Position numbers and translations under genes: made by a program
NCBI RefSeq assembly: GCF_000176175.1
Contig: NZ_ACZP01000006.1
Coordinates: forward strand, 1 to 62,397
Length of the DNA stretch: 62,397 nucleotides
Direction of reading: 5' to 3'
Source: Vibrio furnissii CIP 102972
Lineage (GTDB): Bacteria; Pseudomonadota; Gammaproteobacteria; Enterobacterales; Vibrionaceae
Notes under the pieces: model-generated
The model's database searches: none
Seen by the model: the letters and a program-made list of their open reading frames with translations, nothing else
Told to the model about the DNA's origin: nothing
Shown: in pieces, positions 9,197 to 20,062 of the stretch
Numbering within the stretch: position 1 is the first letter of the stretch
Layout of the letters: every line of letters begins with the position of its first letter

Positions 9197-11773
9197 ATGC
9201 AAGAGCAATACAACCCGCAAGACATTGAACAAAAAGTTCAAGAGCATTGGGAAAACAACAAGACTTTCGTTGTAAGTGAAGACCCAAATAAAGAAAAATT
9301 CTACTGTCTTTCTATGTTCCCGTACCCAAGCGGCCGACTGCACATGGGTCACGTGCGTAACTACACCATCGGTGATGTGATTGCTCGCTTTCAGCGTCTG
9401 CAAGGCAAAAACGTCATGCAGCCAATCGGCTGGGATGCATTCGGTCTACCGGCAGAAAACGCCGCGGTAAAAAATAACACCGCGCCGGCGCCTTGGACTT
9501 ACGAAAACATCGAATACATGAAAAACCAGCTGAAACTGCTGGGTTTTGGCTACGACTGGAATCGTGAGTTCGCAACTTGCCGTCCAGAATACTACCGTTG
9601 GGAACAAGAGTTCTTCACCAAACTGTACGAGAAAGGTCTGGTTTACAAGAAAACCTCTTCTGTGAACTGGTGTCCGAACGACCAAACCGTTCTGGCCAAC
9701 GAACAGGTAGAAGACGGTTGCTGCTGGCGCTGTGATACGCCGGTTGAGCAGAAAGAAATTCCGCAGTGGTTCATCAAGATCACGGCTTACGCACAAGAAC
9801 TGCTCGACGATCTCGACAACCTTGACGGCTGGCCTGAGATGGTCAAAACCATGCAGCGCAACTGGATTGGCCGTTCTGAAGGTGTAGAACTGAAATTTGC
9901 CGTGAAAGACCACGCGCAAGACTTGGAAGTGTACACCACACGTCCAGATACCCTGATGGGTGTGACTTACGTGGGGATCGCAGCGGGCCACCCTCTGGCA
10001 ACCGAAGCCGCGAAATCAAACCCTGCGCTGGCCGCTTTCATCGACGAGTGTAAAAACACCAAAGTGGCAGAAGCCGAACTGGCGACCATGGAGAAAAAAG
10101 GCATGGCTACTGGCCTGACCGCGATTCATCCATTGAATGGTCGTGAAGTGCCAATCTTTGTCGCGAACTTCGTGTTGATGGATTACGGCACGGGTGCGGT
10201 GATGGCCGTTCCTGCGCACGACCAACGTGACTTCGAATTTGCCACCAAATACAACCTCGACATCATTCCGGTCATCAAACCACTTGATGGCAGCGAACTG
10301 GATATCTCAGAAGCGGCATACACCGAAAAAGGCGTCCTGTTCGATTCAGGTGAATTCGACGGTCTGGAATTCCAAGCCGCTTTCGATGCCATTGCAGCGA
10401 AACTGGAAGCCGAAGGCAAAGGCGTGAAAACCGTCAACTTCCGTCTACGTGACTGGGGCGTGTCTCGTCAACGTTACTGGGGCGCACCAATTCCAATGGT
10501 GACCACAGAAGACGGCGTTGTGCACCCAGTACCCGCCGACCAACTGCCAGTGATTCTGCCAGAAGATGTGGTCATGGATGGCGTGACCAGCCCAATCAAA
10601 GCCGATAAAGCGTGGGCAGAAACCACCTTTAATGGCGAACCAGCACTGCGTGAAACCGATACTTTCGATACCTTCATGGAATCGTCTTGGTACTACGCAC
10701 GCTACTGTTCTCCACAAGCAGACGACATTCTGGACCCAGAAAAAGCCAACTACTGGCTGCCCGTTGACCAATACATCGGCGGTATCGAGCACGCGTGTAT
10801 GCACCTGCTTTACTCACGCTTCTTCCACAAATTGCTGCGTGATGCCGGTTATGTGACGTCTGACGAACCGTTCAAACAACTGCTGTGTCAAGGTATGGTT
10901 CTGGCTGACGCCTTCTACTACACCAACGACAAAGGCGGGAAAGAGTGGGTATCTCCGACCGAAGTGAAAGTTGAGCGTGACGGTAAAGGCCGTATCACCA
11001 CAGCGGTTGATTCACACGGTCGCAGCGTTGAACACTCAGGCATGATCAAAATGTCTAAGTCGAAAAACAACGGGATCGACCCGCAAGAGATGGTCGACAA
11101 ATACGGTGCCGACACCGTCCGTCTGTTCATGATGTTTGCATCACCAGCCGATATGACGCTGGAATGGCAAGAGTCTGGCGTGGAAGGGGCAAACCGCTTC
11201 CTGAAACGTGTGTGGAAACTGGTTCGTGAACATACCGAAAAAGGTGAAGCAACCGCAGTGGATACTGCTGCACTGACAGGCGATCAAAAAGCGCTACGTC
11301 GTGACGTTCACAAAACCATCGCGAAAGTGACCGATGACATTGCTCGTCGTCAAACCTTCAACACCGCGATCGCGGCTGTGATGGAACTGATGAACAAACT
11401 GGGCAAAGCACCACAGGACGATGCGCAAGATCGTGCGATTTTGGACGAAGCCCTGAAAGCGATCACCGTGATGCTCTACCCAATCGCGCCACACATCTGT
11501 TTTGAAATGTGGAACGCGCTGGGTCAAGCCAACATCGACAGCGCAAGCTGGCCAATGTTTGATGAAGCCGCACTGGTTGAAGACGAGAAACTGATCGTCC
11601 TTCAGGTGAACGGCAAGCTACGTGGCAAACTGACTGTCGCAGCGGACGCAACCAAAGAACAGGTTGAAGCACTGGGTCTGAATGATGAAAACGTGCTGAA
11701 ATTCACCAATGGTCTCACCATCCGCAAAGTCATCTATGTTCCAGGAAAACTGCTGAACATCGTGGCGAACTAA
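9197..11773 (+). CDS. leuS: Leucyl-tRNA synthetase
   Basis: Class I synthetase charging tRNA-Leu, with an editing domain. The 858-residue protein shows the HIGH-type signature [11 protein letters not shown] near residue 43 and a zinc-type insertion with WCPND and [11 protein letters not shown]. The CP1 editing domain (about 225-420) carries the [15 protein letters not shown] segment. [10 protein letters not shown] lies near 618 and the anticodon-binding region follows. It leads the leuS-lptE-holA gene order found throughout gammaproteobacteria. Confidence 0.98.
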   Translation: MQEQYNPQDIEQKVQEHWENNKTFVVSEDPNKEKFYCLSMFPYPSGRLHMGHVRNYTIGDVIARFQRLQGKNVMQPIGWDAFGLPAENAAVKNNTAPAPWTYENIEYMKNQLKLLGFGYDWNREFATCRPEYYRWEQEFFTKLYEKGLVYKKTSSVNWCPNDQTVLANEQVEDGCCWRCDTPVEQKEIPQWFIKITAYAQELLDDLDNLDGWPEMVKTMQRNWIGRSEGVELKFAVKDHAQDLEVYTTRPDTLMGVTYVGIAAGHPLATEAAKSNPALAAFIDECKNTKVAEAELATMEKKGMATGLTAIHPLNGREVPIFVANFVLMDYGTGAVMAVPAHDQRDFEFATKYNLDIIPVIKPLDGSELDISEAAYTEKGVLFDSGEFDGLEFQAAFDAIAAKLEAEGKGVKTVNFRLRDWGVSRQRYWGAPIPMVTTEDGVVHPVPADQLPVILPEDVVMDGVTSPIKADKAWAETTFNGEPALRETDTFDTFMESSWYYARYCSPQADDILDPEKANYWLPVDQYIGGIEHACMHLLYSRFFHKLLRDAGYVTSDEPFKQLLCQGMVLADAFYYTNDKGGKEWVSPTEVKVERDGKGRITTAVDSHGRSVEHSGMIKMSKSKNNGIDPQEMVDKYGADTVRLFMMFASPADMTLEWQESGVEGANRFLKRVWKLVREHTEKGEATAVDTAALTGDQKALRRDVHKTIAKVTDDIARRQTFNTAIAAVMELMNKLGKAPQDDAQDRAILDEALKAITVMLYPIAPHICFEMWNALGQANIDSASWPMFDEAALVEDEKLIVLQVNGKLRGKLTVAADATKEQVEALGLNDENVLKFTNGLTIRKVIYVPGKLLNIVAN

Positions 11774-11791
11774 TTCCGTATTTTACGGTCA

Positions 11792-11859
11792 GTAAACAGG
11801 GCCTTGCGCCCTGTTTACTTATCTCAGTTTATCGCTGTGGTGAACTGAGATAAGTAAAC
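11792..11859 (+). repeat. Two mutually exclusive hairpins between leuS and lptE
   Basis: Hairpin A pairs 11792-11802 with 11808-11818 (11 bp, 5-base loop). Hairpin B pairs GTTTACTTATCTCAGTT (11813-11829) perfectly with 11843-11859 (17 bp). They share bases 11813-11818, so they cannot both form fully. Neither has a strong T tract. Possible roles are attenuation or mRNA stabilisation before lptE. Confidence 0.6.
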
Positions 11860-11882
11860 CCAATTCATGAGAACAGAGCCCC

Positions 11883-12506
11883 ATGCGTTTGACACTGCCT
11901 TCCACGTTGCAATTATCACTGGTTATCCTGACCGCCACCCTACTTAGTGCCTGCGGTTTCCATCTCCGTGGTGATTATGATATCCCGGAAGAGTTGAGCA
12001 CCATGTCGCTCACCAGTTACGACCAATACAGCAGCTTCACCCGTTTTGTGAAAGGCCAACTGCGCCTCAACGAAATCAAATTGGTTGAACCTGCGGAAAA
12101 TGTACCCAACCTGCATCTGGTAAGCGAAAGCATCAGCGAACGCACCCTGTCGTTGTATCAAAATGCGCGCGCCGCAGAAAAAGAACTGACATTCCGCGCG
12201 TCTTACCGAGTGACCATTCCCGAATTGGGCGATAAAACCTTCTCCACCAGCGTGACGCGCAGTTACTTGGACAACCCACTGACAGCACTGGCAAAATCCG
12301 TGGAACGCGACATGATTGAAGACGAAATGCGCAAACTGGCTGCAAGCCAAATCATTCGTCAAATGGCCCGTCTAAAAGCCTCCATTCAAGAAGGAACCAT
12401 GGACAGTGCCGACGCTCTTCAGCCAAACAACACGAAATCTGGCTACAAAATAGACACCATTGAAGAGCGCGTTGCACCTTCCTCCAACAGCATCGAGACG
12501 CAGTAG
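11883..12506 (+). CDS. lptE: LPS-assembly lipoprotein LptE
   Basis: Outer-membrane lipoprotein that plugs and supports LptD during LPS insertion. A signal sequence with lipobox LLSACGFHLRG (Cys near residue 24) is followed by a compact alpha/beta domain; the CGFHLRG start is typical of the family. The 207-residue length is close to E. coli LptE (193), with an extra low-complexity C-terminal tail. The stop lies 8 bases before holA, as in other gammaproteobacteria. Confidence 0.94.
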   Translation: MRLTLPSTLQLSLVILTATLLSACGFHLRGDYDIPEELSTMSLTSYDQYSSFTRFVKGQLRLNEIKLVEPAENVPNLHLVSESISERTLSLYQNARAAEKELTFRASYRVTIPELGDKTFSTSVTRSYLDNPLTALAKSVERDMIEDEMRKLAASQIIRQMARLKASIQEGTMDSADALQPNNTKSGYKIDTIEERVAPSSNSIETQ

Positions 12507-12514
12507 GCCTTGCG

Positions 12515-13540
12515 ATGAGACTCTATGCTGACAAACTGGTCGAAGCGCTCAACCGAGCGCTGCAGCCCGTTTACCTGGTGTTTGGTAATGAGCCCCTGCT
12601 GATCCAAGAATCGCGCAGCGCCATTGAGCGCAAAGCGCGTGAACAGGGCTTTGAAGAAAAACACCATTTCAATGTGGATGCCAGCCTCGATTGGCATGAG
12701 GTCTATGATTGCTGCCAGTCCATGAGCCTGTTTTCCAGCCGCCAAGTGATCGAGCTGGAAATTCCAGAAGCGGGCATCAATGCCGCCATCGGCAAAGAAC
12801 TGACCAAGCTCGCGCAAACCCTCAATCCGGACATTTTGCTGCTGATCGTTGGCGCCAAACTCACCAAAGCGCAAGAAAACTCCGCATGGTTTAAAGCCCT
12901 GATGGCTGAAGGGTGTCTGGTCAACTGCTTAACCCCCGACATCAGTCGCCTGCCACAATTTGTCGCCGCCCGTTGCCGCGCGCTGGGGCTCTCCCCTGAT
13001 GCCGAAGCGATTCAAATGCTGGCACAGTGGCATGAAGGTAACCTGTTTGCCCTCGCCCAGAGCTTAGAAAAGCTCGCTCTGCTTTATCCCGACGGTCAAC
13101 TGACGTTGATTCGACTGGAAGAGTCGCTGAGTCGCAACAACCACTACACGCCATTTCATTGGGTCGATGCCCTACTCGAAGGCAAAGCCAATCGCGCGCA
13201 ACGCATTTTACGTCAACTGGCTGCCGAGGATGTGGAACCGATCATTCTGATGCGCACCGCGCAAAAAGAGCTGGTGCAACTGCTACATATGCGCGTGGCA
13301 ATGAATCATCAGCCGCTGGGCGCCATCTTTGAAAAACACCGCGTCTGGCAGAACAAACGCCCACTCTATTCCGCGGCGTTACAACGCCTGTCCATTCAGC
13401 GCTTACACCACTTAGTGCAATTGCTTGCTCAAAGTGAAATTGTGGCAAAAACTCAGTATGAGCAATCGCCTTGGCCATTGCTGCAGCAGTTAAGCCTCGA
13501 ATGTTGTGTGGCACAGGCAAACTTACCGTTGCCAGCCTAA
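12515..13540 (+). CDS. holA: DNA polymerase III subunit delta
   Basis: Delta subunit of the clamp loader, which opens the beta clamp. 341 residues (E. coli 343). The N-terminal PVYLVFGNEPLLIQES motif (about 18-33) contacts the clamp, and the SLFSSRQVIELE segment near 70 is typical of HolA. It has a degenerate AAA+ fold without a Walker A, as expected for delta. It is tightly coupled to lptE upstream. Confidence 0.96.
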   Translation: MRLYADKLVEALNRALQPVYLVFGNEPLLIQESRSAIERKAREQGFEEKHHFNVDASLDWHEVYDCCQSMSLFSSRQVIELEIPEAGINAAIGKELTKLAQTLNPDILLLIVGAKLTKAQENSAWFKALMAEGCLVNCLTPDISRLPQFVAARCRALGLSPDAEAIQMLAQWHEGNLFALAQSLEKLALLYPDGQLTLIRLEESLSRNNHYTPFHWVDALLEGKANRAQRILRQLAAEDVEPIILMRTAQKELVQLLHMRVAMNHQPLGAIFEKHRVWQNKRPLYSAALQRLSIQRLHHLVQLLAQSEIVAKTQYEQSPWPLLQQLSLECCVAQANLPLPA

Positions 13541-13606
13541 AAGCGTGATATACTGCCGCGCTTTGACCCAATCATTTTTATATTAGATATCTCAGAGGAC
13601 ATCCCC

Positions 13607-13924
13607 TTGCAACGCGAAGAATTAAAAGACTTTCTTGCAGACAAAGCCGACGACATGAAAGCGGTAGACATCGTCACCCTAGACGTTCAAGGTAAATCCA
13701 GCGTCACCGATTACATGATCATCTGTACTGGCACGTCCAAGCGACACGTTTCATCGATTGCCGATCATGTCGCGAGTGAAGCGAAAAAAGCCGGTGTGGA
13801 TCCACTGGGCATGAATGGCGAAAACGAAGGTGAATGGGTTGTGGTCGATCTCGGCACCACCATGCTGCATGTGATGCAGGAAGAACATCGCGCGATGTAC
13901 CAGCTGGAAAAACTCTGGGGCTAA
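13607..13924 (+). CDS. rsfS: Ribosomal silencing factor RsfS
   Basis: Binds L14 on the 50S subunit and blocks subunit joining when nutrients are limiting. The 105-residue protein has the Iojap-family core [24 protein letters not shown] and the [15 protein letters not shown] segment. The start is TTG at 13607 with AGAGGA about 8 bases upstream; the N-terminus matches E. coli RsfS, which supports it. rlmH follows after 2 bases. Confidence 0.95.
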   Translation: MQREELKDFLADKADDMKAVDIVTLDVQGKSSVTDYMIICTGTSKRHVSSIADHVASEAKKAGVDPLGMNGENEGEWVVVDLGTTMLHVMQEEHRAMYQLEKLWG

Positions 13925-13926
13925 GC

Positions 13927-14397
13927 GTGAAGATTCAACTGATTGCCGTCGGCACGAAAATGCCAAAGTGGGTGGAAGAAGGGTTTCAGGAATACCGTCG
14001 CCGCTTTCCACATGATATGCCACTGGAGCTGATTGAAATTTCGGCCGGCAAACGCGGTAAAAATGCCGACATTGCAAGAATTCTGCAAAAAGAAGGCGAA
14101 GCCATGCTGGCTGCCGTGCCCAAAGGCAACCGAATTGTGACGCTCGATATTCCTGGCAAACGTTGGGATACCGAACAGCTTGCCGAACAGCTGGAAAGCT
14201 GGAAAATGGATGCACGTGATGTGTCCATTTTGATTGGCGGACCGGAAGGTCTGGCACCGGCTTGTAAAGCGGCCGCGGAACAGAGCTGGTCGCTGTCACC
14301 ACTGACACTGCCTCATCCGTTGGTGCGCGTCGTGATGGCAGAGAGCCTGTACCGAGCGTGGAGCATTACAGCCAATCACCCTTATCACCGAGAATAG
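13927..14397 (+). CDS. rlmH: 23S rRNA (pseudouridine1915-N3)-methyltransferase RlmH
   Basis: SPOUT-class enzyme that methylates pseudouridine 1915 in helix 69 of 23S rRNA on assembled ribosomes. The start is GTG at 13927, giving [20 protein letters not shown] and 156 residues (E. coli 155). The frame is open further upstream, but that extension lies inside rsfS and is not real. The SAM-binding knot is seen as [10 protein letters not shown] near 103 and the C-terminal [12 protein letters not shown] to NHPYHR end. Confidence 0.97.
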   Translation: MKIQLIAVGTKMPKWVEEGFQEYRRRFPHDMPLELIEISAGKRGKNADIARILQKEGEAMLAAVPKGNRIVTLDIPGKRWDTEQLAEQLESWKMDARDVSILIGGPEGLAPACKAAAEQSWSLSPLTLPHPLVRVVMAESLYRAWSITANHPYHRE

Positions 14398-14403
14398 ACC
14401 CTG

Positions 14404-16287
14404 ATGTTACGTAAGCGTAGCCCCATTCGAGACTACTTGGCTGAAGCGCGGTTATTCCGTAACCGCGCTGTGGTGTCTTTTATCGCCATTGTTTTGATGA
14501 TGGGCATTCTGCTCGCCAACCTGTACAACATTCAGGTGAACCAGTATCAAGACTACAAAACCCGTTCAAACGACAACCGAATTAAAGTCGTCCCTATCGC
14601 GCCCAATCGCGGCCTCATCTATGATCGAAACGGGATTCTTCTGGCCGAAAACCGCCCGGTTTTTAACTTAGAAATCACACCAGAAAAAGTTAAAAACATG
14701 GACGAGACCATCGCCCGTTTACAACAAATTTTAACCATCACGCCAGAGCAAATTGCTGCCTTTGATAAAGAACGCCGCCAAACCCGTCGCTTCAATTCTG
14801 TGCCGATTCTCACGCAGTTGAATGAAGAAGACGTCGCCAAGTTCTCGGTCCAGCAACACAAGTTTCCCGGCGTCTCGGTCACTGCCAACCTCAAGCGCTA
14901 CTACCCATATGGCGAGGTGTTGACCCACGTGATCGGCTACGTGTCGCGCATCAATGACCGCGATATCGAACGCTTGGTGCGTGAAGGCAAAGAAGCCAAT
15001 TACCAAGCCACACGCGACATCGGCAAACTGGGTATCGAACGCTACTACGAAGATTTATTGCACGGTGAAGCTGGCTACCAAGAAGTGGAAGTCAACAGCC
15101 GCGGGCGCGTGATCCGTACGCTGAAATACGTGCCGCCCACTCCGGGCAAAGACATCGTGCTCAACCTCGACATCAACCTGCAGCTGTACGTGCACAACCT
15201 ACTCAATGGTCGCCGAGGTTCGGCGGTGGTGCTCGATCCAAAAGATAACGGCGTACTGGCGATGGTATCGAGCCCAAGCTACGATCCCAATGCCTTTGTG
15301 CACGGTATTTCTGGCAAAGATTACAATGCACTGCTCAACGACAAAGATCGCCCACTGGTTAACCGGACCACGCTGGGTATTTACCCTCCGGGTTCAACGG
15401 TAAAACCATTTATTGCGGTCTCCGCACTGGAAGAAGGCGTCATTACGCCCAACACCACGCGTAACGATCCGGGCTACTGGCGCATTCCAAATTCCAAAAC
15501 CCGCCCATTCCGCGACTGGTTGCGTTGGGGCCATGGCCGAGTCGACATCATCAAAGCGCTGGAAGAATCGGTGGATACCTTCTTCTATCAAATCGCTTAT
15601 GACATGGGCATCGACCGCTTGTCTGAATGGATGATGAAGTTTGGCTTTGGAGATTACACCGGCATTGATATTTCGGAAGAGAGCAAAGCCAACATGCCAA
15701 CCCGCGACTGGAAAATGGCGCGTCACCGCACCCCTTGGTATCAGGGCGATACCATTCCGGTCGGTATCGGCCAAGGGTACTGGACGGCCACACCAATGCA
15801 GCTTGCCAAGGCAACATCGGTTCTGGTGCATCACGGCCAAGTGATTGCGCCGCACTTGTTGCGCTCTACCATTAACAACGGTGAAGAATTCTCCACCCAA
15901 AAAGAGACCGAATACGTAACGTACCCGCCGATCACAGGCGTGCCCGACAAGTACTGGGACATGGCGATCGAAGGGATGTATCTGGTGAACCATGGTAAAC
16001 GCGGCACCGCGCGACGCGCATTCCAAGGGCTGCAATACAAAAGCGCCGGTAAATCCGGTACAGCGCAGGTGTTTGGCTTGGCTGAAGGACAGGAATACAA
16101 CGCCGAAGAACTGGCGGAACACCTACGTGACCACGCGCTGTTTACCGGGTTTGCACCGGTGGATGATCCGCAAGCGATTGTCACCATCGTGCTGGAAAAC
16201 GCCGGTGGTGGGTCGAGCAACGGCGCGCCAGTGGTTAGACAAATCTTTGACCGCGTCATTCTGGGCAAAAAAGAGGCTGACAAATAA
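14404..16287 (+). CDS. mrdA: Penicillin-binding protein 2 (elongasome transpeptidase)
   Basis: Monofunctional transpeptidase of the Rod complex that cross-links lateral-wall peptidoglycan with RodA. 627 residues (E. coli 633). A single N-terminal membrane anchor spans about 22-43. A PBP-dimerisation (pedestal) domain spans about 60-240, and the transpeptidase domain carries [10 protein letters not shown] (nucleophile Ser of SxxK), ESVDTFF (SxD in the SxN position) and KSGTAQ (KTG box). Its last base is shared with the mrdB start, indicating coupling. Confidence 0.97.
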   Translation: MLRKRSPIRDYLAEARLFRNRAVVSFIAIVLMMGILLANLYNIQVNQYQDYKTRSNDNRIKVVPIAPNRGLIYDRNGILLAENRPVFNLEITPEKVKNMDETIARLQQILTITPEQIAAFDKERRQTRRFNSVPILTQLNEEDVAKFSVQQHKFPGVSVTANLKRYYPYGEVLTHVIGYVSRINDRDIERLVREGKEANYQATRDIGKLGIERYYEDLLHGEAGYQEVEVNSRGRVIRTLKYVPPTPGKDIVLNLDINLQLYVHNLLNGRRGSAVVLDPKDNGVLAMVSSPSYDPNAFVHGISGKDYNALLNDKDRPLVNRTTLGIYPPGSTVKPFIAVSALEEGVITPNTTRNDPGYWRIPNSKTRPFRDWLRWGHGRVDIIKALEESVDTFFYQIAYDMGIDRLSEWMMKFGFGDYTGIDISEESKANMPTRDWKMARHRTPWYQGDTIPVGIGQGYWTATPMQLAKATSVLVHHGQVIAPHLLRSTINNGEEFSTQKETEYVTYPPITGVPDKYWDMAIEGMYLVNHGKRGTARRAFQGLQYKSAGKSGTAQVFGLAEGQEYNAEELAEHLRDHALFTGFAPVDDPQAIVTIVLENAGGGSSNGAPVVRQIFDRVILGKKEADK

Positions 16288-17408
16288 TGAAAATGGATCC
16301 CTCTACCGGTCAGAACCGGGCGTTCTTTGAACGTTTACACATCGACCTGCCGCTGCTGCTTGGTTTATTGGTTGTGATGGGCTTTGGTCTGGTGGTGATG
16401 TACAGCGCCAGTGGCCAAAGTTTAGCGATGATGGATCGCCAAGCGATGCGCATGGTTTTGGCGCTCGCGGTCATGATTGGCTTGGCGCAGTTGCCACCAC
16501 GCACTTATGAGCGCTTGGCGCCCGCCCTATTTTTCGTCGGTGTCGCGCTTTTGCTGGGCGTGCTGCTGTTTGGTGAAATCTCAAAAGGCGCGCAGCGCTG
16601 GTTGAACTTGGGCTTTGTCCGTTTTCAGCCATCGGAACTGTTGAAACTGGCGGTACCGCTGATGGTGGCGCGCTACATTGGTAAGCGCCCACTGCCGCCG
16701 AGCTTCCAAACCTTGGTTATTTCTTTGGTGATGGTGTTCGTCCCGACTATTTTGATTGCCAAGCAGCCTGACCTCGGTACCTCCATTCTGATTGCCGCCT
16801 CAGGGATCTTCGTGATTTTCTTGGCCGGCATCAGTTGGAAGATTATTATCGCCGCCGCCATGGCGGTTGGCGCCTTTATTCCGGTGCTGTGGTATTTCCT
16901 GATGCACGAATACCAAAAAACGCGTGTGCGCACCCTGTTCAATCCGGAATCGGATCCCTTGGGCGCCGGGTATCACATCATACAGAGTAAAATTGCCATT
17001 GGTTCAGGCGGTATCGCCGGCAAAGGGTGGTTACACGGCACGCAATCCAACCTAGAATTTCTTCCAGAGCGACATACTGACTTTATCTTTGCAGTCATCG
17101 CGGAAGAATGGGGCATGATAGGCATTCTTGCACTGCTGGCAGTGTATCTGTTTATCATTGGCCGGGGCTTGTACCTCGCCAGCAACGCACAAACTGCATT
17201 TGGCCGCATGATGGCGGGCAGTATCGTGCTGAGTTTCTTTGTTTACGTGTTTGTTAACATTGGGATGGTGAGCGGTATTTTGCCGGTAGTGGGTGTGCCA
17301 CTTCCATTGATCAGTTATGGCGGTACGTCTATGGTTACCCTCATGGCCGGGTTTGGCATTCTGATGTCTATCCACACCCATAGAAAAGCGTTTTCAAAGG
17401 CAAACTAA
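16287..17408 (+). CDS. mrdB: Rod-shape SEDS glycosyltransferase RodA
   Basis: Inner-membrane SEDS peptidoglycan polymerase partnered with PBP2. The 373-residue protein is strongly hydrophobic with about ten membrane helices. SEDS landmarks include [13 protein letters not shown] near 112, KQPDLGTS near 155 and the conserved C-terminal [15 protein letters not shown] near 331-345. The TAATG junction with mrdA (one-base overlap) and the adjacent rlpA and dacA form the usual rod-shape cluster. Confidence 0.97.
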   Translation: MKMDPSTGQNRAFFERLHIDLPLLLGLLVVMGFGLVVMYSASGQSLAMMDRQAMRMVLALAVMIGLAQLPPRTYERLAPALFFVGVALLLGVLLFGEISKGAQRWLNLGFVRFQPSELLKLAVPLMVARYIGKRPLPPSFQTLVISLVMVFVPTILIAKQPDLGTSILIAASGIFVIFLAGISWKIIIAAAMAVGAFIPVLWYFLMHEYQKTRVRTLFNPESDPLGAGYHIIQSKIAIGSGGIAGKGWLHGTQSNLEFLPERHTDFIFAVIAEEWGMIGILALLAVYLFIIGRGLYLASNAQTAFGRMMAGSIVLSFFVYVFVNIGMVSGILPVVGVPLPLISYGGTSMVTLMAGFGILMSIHTHRKAFSKAN

Positions 17409-17411
17409 TTC

Positions 17412-18200
17412 ATGAAGCAATCCACGCTCCTATTCAGCGTATGCACCGTTGCCATTCTGGCCGGGTGTAGTTCGTCTTCCGGTCGCTATGACATCAAAGA
17501 TGACGTGGCGCCGAAGGCTCCGATTTCGGTCGAACACATTGAAGATGCGCATCCGCAGTACGAACCTTATAGTTTGGGTGGAAACAAAGATTACACGTTA
17601 CGCGGCCAGAATTACCAAATCGTCAAAAACACCACGGATTTCAAAGAGCGTGGTCAAGCGTCTTGGTATGGCAAGAAGTTTCATGGCCATCTGACGTCTA
17701 ACGGCGAAATCTACGACATGTACTCGATGACCGCCGCTCACAAAACATTGCCGCTGCCGTCTTACGTCAAAGTCACCAACTTGGATAATGGCAAATCAAC
17801 CGTGGTTCGCGTCAACGACCGCGGGCCATTCCATGATGGACGCATCATTGATTTAAGTTATGCAGCGGCGTATAAACTGGGCGTCGTTCAGACCGGAACG
17901 GCCAACGTTGAAATCGAAGCCATTCAGGTCACACAACCGACCAACGTCAAGCCTAAAGCCGGCGCGCCTCAATACATCATTCAGGTGGCATCTTCGCAAC
18001 ATGAAGAAAGAGTTCGAACTTTAGCGCAAAACCTTGGTCAAAGCTTATCGGTGCAAAGTTTTGTTGAGAGTGTTAACCGTAGTCACCGGCTCTTTCTAGG
18101 GCCATTCAGTGATTACACCCTGACGCAGGACACCTTGGAAAAGGTGAAAGCGATGGGATATGACACCGCTTTTATAAAAAAGCACCCCGTCACGCAATGA
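17412..18200 (+). CDS. rlpA: Septal-ring lytic transglycosylase RlpA (rare lipoprotein A)
   Basis: Outer-membrane lipoprotein with peptidoglycan-binding or lytic activity on denuded glycan strands in some species. The lipobox is ILAGCSSSS (Cys near 19). The double-psi beta-barrel domain (about 75-170) has ASWYGKKFHGHLTSNGE and VVRVNDRGPFHDGRIIDLS. The C-terminal SPOR domain (about 185-260) begins YIIQVASSQHEERV. The 262-residue length is short for the family because the linker is brief. It starts 3 bases after mrdB. Confidence 0.94.
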   Translation: MKQSTLLFSVCTVAILAGCSSSSGRYDIKDDVAPKAPISVEHIEDAHPQYEPYSLGGNKDYTLRGQNYQIVKNTTDFKERGQASWYGKKFHGHLTSNGEIYDMYSMTAAHKTLPLPSYVKVTNLDNGKSTVVRVNDRGPFHDGRIIDLSYAAAYKLGVVQTGTANVEIEAIQVTQPTNVKPKAGAPQYIIQVASSQHEERVRTLAQNLGQSLSVQSFVESVNRSHRLFLGPFSDYTLTQDTLEKVKAMGYDTAFIKKHPVTQ

Positions 18201-18297
18201 TGACCACTCAAACCCGACCAGCCAAGCATTCGGGTCTGGTTTGAGAAGTCGTTTCTGTTAAGATATTGGACAATTAAATACACTATTCGCATTCATC

Positions 18298-19474
18298 ATG
18301 AAAAAAAGCATCCTAAATTCTGTTTTAGCGTCTTCCATTACGCTTTCCGCTACTTTCTCAACCGCGGCCCTCGCTTCTCCTGTCGTAATTCCAGATGCGC
18401 CACAGATCGCTGCGAAAGGTTTTGTACTGATTGACTACCATTCAGGCAAAGTTCTTGCCGAGAAAGAAATGCACACCAAACTGTCGCCAGCCAGCTTGAC
18501 CAAAATGATGACCAGCTATGTCATCGGTCAAGAGCTGAAGCGCGGCAACATCACGAACGATGACGACGTGACCATCAGCCGCAACGCATGGGCGAAGAAC
18601 TTCCCAGATTCTTCAAAAATGTTCATCGAAGTGGGCACCACGGTGAAAGTGCGTGACCTGAACCAAGGCATCATCGTCCAATCCGGTAACGACGCGTGTG
18701 TGGCCATGGCTGAACACATTGCCGGTTCTGAAGACGCCTTTGTTGATCTAATGAACGCATGGGCCGATACCCTGGGCATGCAAGAAACGCATTTTGCAAA
18801 CGTCCACGGGCTTGATGATCCGAACTTGTACTCAACGCCATACGATATGGCACTGCTGGGCCAAGCGCTGATCCGCGACGTGCCAGACGAGTATAAGATT
18901 TACTCACAACAAAAATTCACCTACAACGGCATTACGCAATACAACCGTAACGGCCTGCTGTGGGATAAAAGCATGAACGTGGACGGCATCAAAACCGGTC
19001 ACACCAGCAATGCTGGTTACAGCTTGGTGAGCTCTGCCACTGAAGGGAAGATGCGTCTGATCGCGGTTGTGATGGGCACCAAAGACATGAACGCGCGTAA
19101 ATCAGAAAGCAAAAAACTGCTGAGTTACGGCTTCCGTTTCTTTGAAACCGTGGCGCCACACAAAGCAGGTGAAACCTTCGTTGATGAGAAAATCTGGATG
19201 GGCGACAAGTCAACAGTTGCTCTGGGTGTAGACGAAGACACTTACGTGACACTGCCTCGCGGGCCAAGCCAAAGATCTAACCGCAAGCTTTGTCCTTGAA
19301 AAAGAGCTAAAAGCCCCAATTAAGAAAGGTGATGTGGTTGGTAAACTGTATTACCAGCTGAACGGCGAAGATGTGGCTCAATACCCGCTGATGGCATTAG
19401 AGGATGTTGAAGAAGGCAGCATGTTCAGCCGTCTGTGGGACTACATTGTTCTACTGTTCAAAGGCTTATTCTGA
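18298..19474 (+). pseudogene. dacA: D-alanyl-D-alanine carboxypeptidase PBP5, frameshifted near the 3' end
   Basis: Periplasmic DD-carboxypeptidase that trims stem pentapeptides, anchored by a C-terminal amphipathic helix. Signal peptide is about residues 1-27. Active-site boxes are intact: LSPASLTKM (SxxK), SGNDACVAM (SxN) and KTGHTSNAG (KTG). After TLPRG the frame shifts: GGG at 19261-19263 should be GG, so the uncorrected frame ends at 19299 (333 residues) with an unrelated tail. The +1-corrected frame continues QAKDLTASFVLEKEL to the membrane-anchor sequence IVLLFKGLF, stopping at 19474 (about 391 residues, the normal size). Probably a one-base error; if real, the enzyme would lose its beta domain end and membrane anchor. 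Confidence 0.93.
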
Positions 19475-19490
19475 TCCCTATCCGATCAGT

Positions 19491-19520
19491 AAAAAAAGCC
19501 GCCTTGTGCGGCTTTTTTGT
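19491..19520 (+). terminator. Terminator after dacA
   Basis: AAAAAAAGCCGC and GCGGCTTTTTT form a strong stem followed by T residues, ending the mrdA-to-dacA group. Confidence 0.88.
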
Positions 19521-19524
19521 TCAC

Positions 19525-19553
19525 TTGAGATCCCATTCGATTGACTGTACTAT
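19525..19553 (+). promoter_or_regulatory. Candidate ybeD promoter
   Basis: TTGAGA (19525-19530) and TACTAT (19548-19553) are 17 bp apart, just after the dacA terminator and 42 bp before the ybeD ATG. Confidence 0.5.
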
Positions 19554-19594
19554 TCGTCACCGTTTGATCGAATGCCCAACTTGGAGTTTCCAAT

Positions 19595-19873
19595 ATGTTA
19601 ACCATCAACTCTGATGCAAAATTGAAAGACCTGCTTGAGTTCCCGTGCTCGTTCACTTACAAAGTGATGGGCCACGCGAAACCGGAATTGCCAGAGCTTG
19701 TGTTGGAAGTGATTCAGCGCCATGCTCCAGGTGACTACAGCCCACGCGTGAAACCCAGTGGCAAAGGGAACTACCACTCGGTATCCATCACCATTACTGC
19801 AACGTCGATTGACCAGGTCGAAGTCCTTTACAAAGAGCTCGGCGATATCGAAATCGTTCGCATGGTGCTGTAA
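19595..19873 (+). CDS. ybeD: YbeD-family protein (DUF493)
   Basis: Small cytoplasmic protein of 92 residues with an ACT-like fold. The biochemical role is uncertain; it is conserved between dacA and lipB. The motif [15 protein letters not shown] at 12-26 and the C-terminal [15 protein letters not shown] match the E. coli protein closely. It stands as a single cistron, with a promoter-like site before and a terminator after. Confidence 0.93.
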   Translation: MLTINSDAKLKDLLEFPCSFTYKVMGHAKPELPELVLEVIQRHAPGDYSPRVKPSGKGNYHSVSITITATSIDQVEVLYKELGDIEIVRMVL

Positions 19874-19916
19874 GTCTCGTTTATCTACAAATATTTGATT
19901 TATTCAAAATTTTTTG

Positions 19917-19940
19917 AAAGCAGCCTTGTGCTGCTTTTTG
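19917..19940 (+). terminator. Terminator after ybeD
   Basis: AAAGCAG/CTGCTTT stem with a 7-base loop, followed by TTG and further T residues. Confidence 0.75.
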
Positions 19941-20004
19941 TTTATTTATCAAAAAGTTAAAGTAGTGGCACAAAACTTAAGGACAAAAAGTTAACCGCCA
20001 TGAG

Positions 20005-20033
20005 TAGTTCAAATAGCTCAAGACGTTTATAAT
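20005..20033 (+). promoter_or_regulatory. Possible lipB promoter
   Basis: A perfect -10, TATAAT (20028-20033), lies 30 bp before the lipB ATG; the -35 TAGTTC (20005-20010) is poor. Two AAAAAGTTAA direct repeats lie 35 bp apart in the upstream A-rich region. Confidence 0.45.
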
Positions 20034-20062
20034 CCAAACACTTTATATATCACTGACGGACT

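Noticed and set aside
13834..13926. N-terminal extension of RlmH starting inside rsfS
   Set aside because: The extension is encoded by out-of-frame rsfS sequence; the GTG at 13927 gives the family-standard length and N-terminus.
20000..20032. Ten-codon leader-like frame MSSSNSSRRL before lipB
   Set aside because: It overlaps the proposed -10 box and would not be transcribed; no ribosome site.
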